Source of the DNA: Symbiodinium natans
Taxonomy: Eukaryota > Sar > Dinophyceae > Suessiales > Symbiodiniaceae
DNA length: 64,000 bases
Reading direction: 5' to 3'
NCBI GenBank assembly: GCA_905221605.1
Contig: CAJNDS010002160.1
Location: 419,001-483,000, forward strand
In this document: positions 20,820 through 31,800 of the stretch, piece after piece
Layout: each line of letters opens with the position of its first letter
Numbering within the stretch: position 1 is the first letter of the stretch
Made by a program: the position numbers and the translations under genes
Notes under the pieces: generated by a model
Told to the model about the DNA's origin: nothing
What the model saw: the letters and a program-made list of their open reading frames with translations, nothing else
Database searches by the model: none

Positions 20820-21930
20820 CTTTTTCAGCCATGCCGACCTGGGAACAAACGTGATGGCCGCACACACATGTCTTACCCGGCCCTACCATCGTTCGGCTGC
20901 AACATGGGCAGCATCATCGTTCGCATCACTGCGTCGGTCAGCTTGCACAGACAGAGAAAAAACATATGCAAGCAGGGCCGTGCAGCCCAGCGTCGATCAG
21001 CGAAGGCGACAGCACCTCGCATGCTGTGTTTGGGCTGGCGGAACGGGAGGATGATCCTGTTACCCTCAAGAAGCTGCCAAACTCAATCACCCGTAGGACA
21101 CCTAGCATTTTGGAGCTCTCGGAATTCAGACTTCAACCAAGGAGTTACCAACCACTTCAAGCAAGGAACTTCCAAAGACGTCAACCACGGATGAATCAAG
21201 GTCTCCGTTGTTTTCGGAGAACTCCACCCAGATGACCAGATGAAGTGCAACTTCGACATCTTCCGTTTAGGGTTTAGGGCTTAGGGTTACACATAACTCT
21301 TGATGCTGGGGCACTCTCGCGTGGACCACGGTAGGTACGTGTCCATCGCCGCTCGCCCCCTTGGCAGCCCACTTGGGGGAGAACACGTGCATGTGAACAC
21401 TGAGCTTTGAAACTTTAACTGCGTCGTCCACCATGCGGAAACATTCGGCTGTTTTATTGCTGCTTCAGTCGTGCTTGGGGCTCACTAGGCTGGCTACATG
21501 CACGCTCCGTACATTGCCGTACATAACAGATTAATCACAAAGTCACACGCTCCGTACATTACAGATCAATTCACAAACTACACACTAAGCTTTTGGAAAG
21601 ACAGGACCAGAGATTGTTTGCACAGAGGGAGGGCCTCCTTCTCTCAACATTGTATGTACCTTCATGTGCCTCATGCCCTGCACCATGTCCAGGTGTTTCC
21701 ACACTTCAAAGCAAGAAACAAATGCAGAATTCATCAAAACAGACAGATGTCGCCCGATAGGAAGAACCATAACAATAGCAGAAGTCGCAAAAAAAGCTGT
21801 GACCCCGAAAGAAGGAGGAAACAGAAGCACCATCAGTGGTCGAGGGATATCAATAATTACTGTAGAAACTATATTCGTGGCGGCTGTCTCCGGAACTACC
21901 AGTATGCCTTGGTATACCTAGGTCTGCCTA
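20820..21930. other. Unassigned sequence downstream of the 22-32 kb gene
   Basis: Plus frames of 80-145 codons (20868-21235, 21498-21935) overlap in different frames without support. A direct repeat of CACGCTCCGTACATT lies at 21500-21565, and repeats of CCTAGGTATGCCTTGG type at 21900-21960. The 3' end of the minus-strand gene is expected here. Confidence 0.4.
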
Positions 21931-24576
21931 GGTAGGCCTTGGTATGCCTAAGGTATGCCCCGGTCCCCTAGGTCCCAGGCCGAGGGCAAGCGCGAGGAGG
22001 ACGAGGGCCATGAAGGCTGGGCCTGCCAAAGCGGGGGGGCGGGGGGTGCCGTAATAATGGGTTGCCGCAGGTCACAGTCTTGGCGTCAGCATTATTGTAC
22101 TTCGTGCTGCCAAAAACCAACGACTTGCCGTCCGTAGCGCTTGTGATCTCGCCAATCTGCAGCTTCAGAGTGTAGGAGGTTTGGGTTCTCATAGTGTTCT
22201 AATTATAGGCAGGTGTTTCAAGTGGGGTATGTAACCTAAGGTTCCCCCTGGTGGAAAGCCCCGAAACGCACGTTCTCACGGGACTTTAGATGGCCCAGGG
22301 CGTATGATCGGAAGTCTCATGTCTGATTGTCGAGTCCCCGGACACCAGGTCCTCACCTTGATTTGAAAACATGTGCGAGACGATGCGGCCACCGCTAACG
22401 CCAGAGCAAAGGATTGACAAGGAGAGGGGTGGAGACAGGGCGTGGGGAAAGGGGGGGAGGGGAGAGGAGAGGGGAGGGAGAGGGCGGAGAGGAGAGGGGG
22501 GAGAGGAGAGGGGAGAGAGGCGGGGGAGAGGGGGAGGGGAGAGGGGAGAGGAGGGGAGGGGAGGAGAGAGTGAGAGAGAAGAAAGAGAAAAACAATTCAA
22601 GCAAAACAAGAAAAAGAAAGGGCCCTACCTTGACAACCCCAAGGTTTAAACCTCCTCATGTTCTGAACACCCCAAAACCCCCAAAACACATCTTGTGTAA
22701 AACCCCAGCTTCCCAGGAGCCTCCCCGGAAGGAGGCCGAAGCGGATCCAGGCCAACGAGCCTCGCCACAGATCAGGCAAGTGCGAGTTCGCAACCTCAAG
22801 GGCTTCCTGAAGCAAGAACAAACCTGCGAACGATGCCCACCCCCCAAAACTCCTCTTCGCAGAACACGACGAACGCTTAACGACCGCGAGCTAGGAAACA
22901 ATAAACAAAAGCCGAAACCCTAAACCCTAAACCCTAAACCCTAAACCCTAAACCCTAAAACCTAAAACCTAAAACCTAAAACCTAAAACCTAGAACCTAA
23001 AACCTAAAACCTAAAACCTAAAACCTAAACCGGCCTCGGCACGTGGCCCAATCGGTCTGGCCATGCATCACCTTGCCTCGGGGCTTCCGGGCTCGAGAAC
23101 CACTTGGAGGTTCAGGGTACTTATATTAGGGTTTAGGATTTAGGGTTTAGGGTTTAGGGTTTACGGTTTAGTCGGGTCTCGAGTTCACAGTGATAGCCTG
23201 GATAACATGAACATCAGGACCTGCTCTAAGCCCGCCACCGCTGGGAGGGCAACGCCTCCAGACAAGGGGACAAGCGAAGCGCCCCCTGTAGAATGTAGAG
23301 ATCTAGGGGCGTTTTGGGCTGAAGGGTGTGTTACGTGTGGCAGCAAAAGGGAGCATGCCGAGAGTGCAGAAATTTCTTTGGCCCCTTCAGCGAGACTCCG
23401 ACGAGCACGCAAGCGCATGTGGCTCGACTCAACTGCCGAGGTACAGGTTGAACTTGGTTTTCAGGTCGTGATTGAAGTTCCATTTACCCCACACCCCACC
23501 GACAAGGTAGATCATCTTGTTGGGAGTCCAATGAGTGGAAGCTGTGACCAGCCAGAACGCACCATCGCCGGCCGAAACAAATTTGAACAAACCTGGATCA
23601 GAAATTTGTGGGGATACTTCTTTCACACAGGAACTCAACATGAGATAAATTTCTAGGAACAGTTCTTCCAAGAAAGGCCGACATGCATTTAGGATCCTCG
23701 TTCCAATTCCAGACGGAGAAGGCGTCGCTCTTCAAATATACCATTTTCCCAGGCGAATCAGATCCAGAGCCAGTGACGAGCCAGTACTCGCCGTTGCCAT
23801 TTGGCTTCAAGATCCACCGGCAGGCTGGGTCATAGTTGAGGGCATAATTGTCCGGGCCCCCGGCCTGACAAGAAGTCCAACAGCATACTTCTGTGTGCAC
23901 CTTGTGTGTGTGCGTGCTCCTCCCTACTTTGCACACTCTGTCAACAAAATTGTATCACTCCTGGTGTTTGTCTGTTCGACCGTTCGTCGAGGTCAAAATC
24001 TTCAACACACAAGAGAAGCAGAACCTACTGTAGTCCCTTGCAACTGTCATTGAAGGCATTCAACAGTATGTCGCAACCCTTCTTGAAAGCCTTCGTTGTC
24101 AGGCTGTCTTTCACGCACTGATAAGGGTAGAGATGCTTCAGAAGTACTGGTGGCAACGTATTGCTGCTGTTACTTGTCCTGTTACCCAGGTAAACACTAT
24201 ACTATACTTTACTATATACTATACGTTCCTATACTATACGCTATACTATACACTATACTATACACTACTCTACTATACACTATACTATACACTATACTAT
24301 ACACTATACTATTACTATTACTATTACTATTACTATTACTATTACTATTACTATTACTATTACTATTACTATTACTATTACTATTCCTATTCCTATTCCT
24401 ATTGCTATTACTATTGCTATTACTACTACTATTACTATTACTATTACTATTACTATTACTATTACTATTACTATTACTATTACTATTACTATTACTATTA
24501 CTATTACTATTACTATTCCTATTACTTTTACTTCTACTATTACTATAACTATAACTATTACTATTACTATTACTAT

Positions 24577-24672
<96 letters not shown>

Positions 24673-25289
24673 GACTACGACTACTACTACTACTACTACT
24701 GCTACTACTCTACTACTACTTCTGCTATTACTATTCCTATTACTATTACGATTACTATTACTATTACTATTACTATTACTATTACTATTACTATTGCTTT
24801 TCATATTACTATTACTATTAATTATTACTTTACTATTACTCTTACTCTTGCTCTTACTATTACAATTACTATTACTAATACTTATTTCTGTTTCAATTAC
24901 TAGTGTACTATTGCCATTACCATTACGATTACGATTACTATTACCATTACAATTACGATTACTATTACTATTACTAGTACTAAAACTATTCTACTACGAT
25001 TGTGAAAACTGTTGCTCCATATTACCTATTACGTTTTTCATGTTTGCCTCCTACCTCTTACCTCTTACCTATTACCTATTTACCAATTACCTATTACCTA
25101 TTACCTATTACCTATCACTTATTACCTATTCCCGATTACCTATTTCTACGACTATTACTATTACTACTACCATTACTACTTCTATTACTTTTACTTTTAC
25201 TTTTACTATTCCTATTGCTAGTACCTATTACCTGTTACCGATTACTACTACTATTACTCTCTACTACTACTACTGCTGCTACTACGACG

Positions 25290-25365
<76 letters not shown>

Positions 25366-25377
25366 CTGCTGCTGCTC

Positions 25378-25461
<84 letters not shown>

Positions 25462-28400
25462 GTACTAGTACTATTACTATTACTATTACTGTTACTATTC
25501 CTATTCCGATTACTATTACTGTTACTATTACTATTACTATTACCATTACTATTACCATTACCATTACTATTATTACAATTACTATTCCTATTACTATTAC
25601 GATTCACTTCAATAAGCTCAGTGCTTGCACTGAGAGGCCTTCCAGAAGATCATCCTGTTGTCCATGTTCTCCTCTTCCCGGTGATCCGGTGCGGTCACGA
25701 TCCACACTTCTGCGGGCGAGAGCATGAAGGGCTGAATTTTGAACCTTGGCAGCCCAGGAACCATATTGTGATAAGGGCACCCTTTTTGGGGTTGGCTACT
25801 TTACAAGCGAATGAACCCAAAAAACAGGGAAAAGGGTACCACTGGGCTACCAAGGAACTCAACCTCCACAACTCGGAACTTGCACTTTTGGTCTCGGCCA
25901 AAATTCCATAAGCTCCAGCCACTTCCAGTCAGGTAAAGCATCTGTCCTGGCAGCCGAAGACCCTAAACCCTAAACCCTAAACCGTGAACCCTGAACCCTA
26001 CAGCGGCCTACCCCGATCCCTCATACCTCTCTCGCGGAATTGGCATGCCCAAAAACCCCGGCAAAAACCCACCTCTTCGACCCTAGATACCGCGACCCGA
26101 AATCCGAGGAGAAAGTCCTGGAGTGTGGTGCTCGGGCCCAGTGACCAGCCAGTACTCGCCTCCGTCTTCCTCAAGCTTCCACTTGCACTTTGCGTCCTGC
26201 ACGATGCTAAGGGATTAGTTAACCATGGGTTAGGATATAGGGTAAGACTGGCCTGGGAACGTGCATGCTAACGAGATCAGGTGGACACACCCGAGTACAC
26301 TGATGACTCATGCCCAACCCTAAACCCTAAACCCTCAACCCTAAACCCTAAACCCTAAACCCTCTACCCCAAACCCCCCCAAACTCGAGGACAAGCGGAG
26401 CGCCTCATTGAAGTTGTAAGAGTGGAAGGCGCCATTCTTCACGTAGACCATCTTTCCGGCTTGCGACGCGGCATAACCCGTGACAAGCCAGAATTGACCA
26501 TTTCCATCGGAAACCAGTCGCCAGCCGGACGTGGGGGCTGAGTTGAAGGGATCAGACTTGGGGCCATTGTCCCAGTAGATCATCTTGCCTCGCTGGCCTG
26601 AACGGTGGTTCTCGCCAGAAATGATCCAGTAGTTTGTGAAGGCCCCGATGCCCTGATCTGTGGAGGTTGGCATGTGCGACTCCGCCAAGGTGTCAAAGTT
26701 GCTCATGGCTTGAACGGCCGTGGCCTTGCCTCACTGTCGGTTAGTAGGGAATGAGGGAGTGAGGTACCCTAAATCCCCCTAGAAAAACACCCTCTCATTC
26801 CCTACTAACCAACAGTAGGTTGCTCGAAACAGAAATGAAGGGGATGGCCGTCAGGATGATCTGAAGCTGCTGCGCCAGGTCCATAATGGTCATCCTCTTT
26901 CTGGGTGTCGTAATGGGACCGAACTGCCTCAGAAGAGAGAGATGTGGAATCTACCTTTAGGAACATTTCCGACAAGCTCCCTGCGCAGCCGCAGAAGCAC
27001 AATGAAAGCAAGGCATTTTGCAGGCGTGTTTGGGACGTAGCTCCAACTCGTTCGAGCAGCATCTGCACGCTCAGCTGCAGCTTGTTGTCGCTCAAGAGGC
27101 CTTGGATTTCGAAGCCGACCAGCCCGTTGCTGGGACTCCGGAAGGAGAACAGGACGTGCTCATCTGTTGCCTGGCCCTGGGCTTCCACGAGGCTTTCGGC
27201 CTTGGGAAACAGCGGTTTCATCCTCCGCGCTGCCTCAGCCCCGTGGAAGGACTCGGTGACGTTGGTACCCATCTCATCGTCGTAGAGCATGGAAGCGATA
27301 AAGTGCTCCTCTTCAGTCAATTTTGCGCCCTGCTCTCGCACTCTGCTCTCCGATGCCTCATGACACGCACCTGACCCTTCAACGGCAGGGCACTCAGCAA
27401 CTGTGGTATGCAATGATAGCTATGTTGAAAACCCACCCAGGGATCATGTAGCATTGGGCACTCTGGGCAGATTCTGTATACATACCTATATATACATATA
27501 TCAGGCAGAAGAAGTATAAGATAATTTCATATAATATAATACAATATAATATAATGCAATATAACATAATATAACAAAACCACAGTATAGTATGATACAA
27601 TATAGATTTCTATTGTATGTGTATATACATATATATGGTGACGATGGTTTTGCACTCTTCGTTCCCTGTCCTGCTCGATCATGAAACCATGGGACTCGCC
27701 GCTTGCATTGGCTTGGAGTAGGGAATCCTGGGTGGGGCCCTGAACACCACTGAAAAAACATTCCTGCATATGAGTCTTACAACCCAATAAGGGAAACATG
27801 TAAACATGTCCCTGAAGGGCCTACCCTTGAAACCCTAAACCCTAAACCCTAAACCCTAAACCCCAAACCCTAAACCCTTAAGCCCTTCCTCAAAAGGGGC
27901 ATTGGGGTCCCAGAATCTCTGTCCATGGCGTTGAGGCCCGAGTCGTCCGCACCATCCTCGGGAACGCCAAAGTTGGCCTTGCCACTGGCGGTGGTGGCTC
28001 CGATGTTGCCTCAGCGGCCCAGAAACTTAAGGGTGCAGGGTTTAGGGTTTAGGGTCTAGGGTTTAGGGTTTAGGGTTTAGGGTTTAGGGTTTAGGGTTTA
28101 GGGTTGCAAACATCTCATGATGAGGGCGCCCCTTTTGAGGCGGGGGCACCACTGGGCTGCCAGGTGGCCGTTGCTGAAGCCGGTGCCCGACCCGAAACGC
28201 TTCTTCAAGCGAATCGTCCGGGTGAGAAGCGGCACCCCTCCCGACATGATGTGCATCTCCTTGGTAGCCCAGTAACCATCTTGTAATCAGGCACCCTTTC
28301 TGGGGTTGGGTTACTTTATAAGGGAACCTTGAACCAAAAATCGAAAAGGGAAAAGGCTCCCACTGGGCTACCAAGTCTCAATTGCACTCAAATCCACACC

Positions 28401-28778
28401 TCAGCAGAATCAACAATCCGAGGCAGACAACCATGGAAAACTGGCACTTGGATGGCATGAAACGGGTTCAGGGTTTCGGGGAACTGCGCCGCTACTAAGC
28501 TGAGGGCCACCAGGCTGCGTGTCGGGCCAGCACACGAACGTTTCCACCTTCACATGGGGGGTTTCCGAGATTAGGGGTACCTTATTGGGGCCCTTTTTAT
28601 AAGGGAATCTGATTACTTGGGGAATTGCTCCTCTGCGAGATCACTTGCCCTATACAGTACAACTGTATATTTAGCAAGCTCATACACATGTGTAACAATT
28701 TGTGTTATAATAACAGAAATAACAAAAACACAAATTTAAGTGTTTACGTTCGTGTGCACTACACATTAACCGTACATA

Positions 28779-28809
<31 letters not shown>

Positions 28810-31800
28810 CGACGACGACGACGACGACGACGATGATGATGATAGGGATGATGATGAGTGTTGATTGAAGAGGTTTGGAGGTATTCTCGGACAACGGTGC
28901 CGATGACAATCGTCGCAACAGAAATAACTGACACTAACATGGTTTCACGTTGTGTCAAAAAAGTCGTAGTGGATTTTTGGGCACGTGAATACTACTATCG
29001 TTAAAGGCGCCTCCGCAATCGGCGACGGCATCATGTCGAACTCAAGGCCGCCCACGAAGGCAAGAACCGGCTGGAGGCCAAGGCTGTAGACCACAGTGGC
29101 GCACCTCTCGAGCGGCGTCTCCCAGGTGTAGAAGGAGTATCCTTGCCACTTGCTGGGGTTGTCCTTCATCCACGAGTTCGCACAAGGCACCGCCCAAGGC
29201 TCCAACTTGACAAACTCACTCGGAACGTTGTCGCTCTGTCGGCCCGGGGTTTGCCAATCCCGCGGCTCCACTGTGTTGCCAGGGCCACCCCGCACGCTTG
29301 GCGCAAAGGCCAGACAGGATCCCGAGTCGGTCTCCACACCATTGAACTGCGTGATGAGCTTGTGCTCTTGCGGCACGTAGTCCGCGGCCCCAAAGCCAAG
29401 ACCCCCCTCCGGCTTGTCGTCGTCGCCTCTTCGCTCCCTGCGGGTCTCCAAGAGCGAGGGCTTCGGCGCCTTTTGGGCCTTGGGCTTGCGGCTGCTGAGG
29501 CGAAGCTCAAAGTTCTTGTGGAACTTCTTCACCACAGCCGCGGACCCAACCTCTGGGAACTTGGTCTGCGTCTGGACCGCCTCCTGGATAAATGTGCCGC
29601 TCTCGCTCATGGCCTTCTCAACTAGCTTCGAAGCCATCTTGGCGAACACGACGATGAACTCCTGTGCATGGCCCAGAGCTGGACAGGGGTGGGGGTGTTT
29701 CATGCCGACCTGCTTGATCTTCGTAGATGCGGCTCGCACTGGACCATTAGATAAACATGCCAGTATCTTGATAAACGGATTGGCTTGGTCAATCAACGGC
29801 AGGCACAACCCTCCCCACTGACCCTGCAACATGGCATTCATGAGTTTGTTTGATGGGTACAAACCGTGCTTGTTGGATGCTATTCCCTAACAACTCTACG
29901 TACGAATCCTGAGACATGAATGCTAGGTCTGTTAGGCTTGTTTGTTTGCCTCTCTAGGTTGTAAGGCCTGTAAGGCCCGTCGGTTAAAATTCTGTCCAGG
30001 GTTTCCTTACCAACCAACCCCCTAGAAATACAATGGCAGTGGGCCAAAACATGTCGCGAAGTGGGGATACTGCCGTGTCATACAACAAAGGCTGCCAACT
30101 CCTTGTTGCAAAACAGCCCGCCCAGGCTTGTTCAAGCCCCGTGTGCCCAGAAAGGGCACCCCAGGAACAGGCTAAGAAGCCAAAAGCCTGAAAGCCCAGA
30201 AAGCCTTCACAGCATTCCTCCGGCACTCCCGCAACACGTGTTTGTCAGTGTAGCGGCGGTTTCTGATTCCGGGTGGGTGTTTACAGTTTCGGCTCTCCAG
30301 CTGTCGCCCGCTGATGTCTTGCTGCGTCGGCACATGCTTGGCCTGGAATTGTAAGCGGGGCTGGGGCTGGCGATTTATCGGTTCTGTGATTTTGCTGCTA
30401 GTCGGCCACTAATGAAACTTTGCTGGCGATGTAAGCATCCAATTCTTTCTTCAGCAGTGGTCCTCCATGATATCCTGCATCTTTGCCAGGAAGCTCAAGG
30501 GCGGTACAACGTTCAGCATGGTGTTACCTATCACCTTCGCGAAGCACGAAAGGGCATCCAATGAAGCCCCCTCTCCGACGCAGTCAGCAATGGCGGAGCC
30601 CAGCTTCGCGATTGTGGCGATGGGTCCGGGCCAATCGAAGGACTTCTCCTCAGCATGAACAGACGGCAAACAGGCAGGGCTTAGGAGCGCTTCCCTAAAC
30701 CCTAAACCCTAAACCCTAAACCCTGAGTCTGCATTCAGCTCGAGGCCATTCCACGCGCCAGCCAGCATTAAATTTGAGTTTCACTCCGATCGTCGCCGCT
30801 TTGGACTTCCTTTTCTTACTGCTACTGTGTTCCTCTTCAGTTGTCAACCTACAATGCACATCTTGCATGCGTAAGCCCTGATTAAATTATGCCACTGAAG
30901 GAAAGCATGGCCGTGCCCTTTGAAAATGCGGCCGCAACTCCCCGAAATTGAAGTTAAAGAGTGTGATGGTCTGGCCGACCAACGTTGCCTGGCACTTTTG
31001 CCTCCCGAAGTTGATCTTCACCCTGTCGGAGTTTGCATTGACAGAGGGCCAGCTCATGTCTGGACAACTCGCTCCGAAGTCGAAGCCCTGCGTCAGGATG
31101 GCCATGGCATGTTCCACCGTGTCAATGACCGTGTTGGCGACGAAGCTCACCTTGTCCGTGGCATCGTTGTACGCGTCACTCACAGCATCAAACATTTTGC
31201 CTGCCACAGCATCGTCCAGCTCCCGGACGTCAGAGCCTGCACATTTGGATAAACAGGCTCCGGTAATCGGCTCCGACAATAGCTACGACTCTACAAATCC
31301 TGTGGCGATTCCAAGTGGTAAAACGGCCCCCTGAAGATGCTCTTGCTGACATGTCATTTGGCCCGCCTTCTTGCAAAGCTGAAGCTCTCATCTTGAGCGA
31401 CTCCGCTGCTCCCGGGGTTGCCACAGGGGCTTCGGGGGCCCGAGGGTCCGGCGCAGGTTGCTGGGGCACAGGCTCGGTAAAGCCATGGTTGTGCTGGTGC
31501 GCGTGCTTGCCAAGGACGGACCGAAGCACGTGCACCGACTTGTCCTTCTGCAGCTGCGACACCTGACCATCTTGACGTAGGGGGGTTGCACACTAGCCCC
31601 CATAGATGCAAACCTCACGTGGTGATAGCAGCCCCACCCGCCTTCTCCCGGTGCTTCTGGTGAGCAGCTCGTTCGTGGGTCTCGGCCTCCGTGACGTGCT
31701 GCTTCAGATGCTTTTGGTCATGCTTGTGATCGGGCTGCTGGATATGGAGTTGTACCTGAGCATGTCGAAACTAAAACCCAAAACCAAAGCCCTTCAGCCT

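Noticed and set aside
22371-22923. Gly/Arg/Glu-rich and Pro/Ser-rich frames
   Set aside because: Low-complexity GGGGAGA purine tract read in different frames.
24096-25727. Long frames rich in Tyr, Leu, Thr, Val, Ser or Asn
   Set aside because: They are translations of the ACT/ATTACT microsatellite in successive frames on both strands, within an intron.
28625-28958. Poly-Asp and poly-Arg/His frames
   Set aside because: Product of the GAT/GAC trinucleotide repeat in an intron.
29143-29625. 160-codon plus frame
   Set aside because: Shadow of exon 6 on the minus strand, whose reading has better composition, splice sites and phase agreement.
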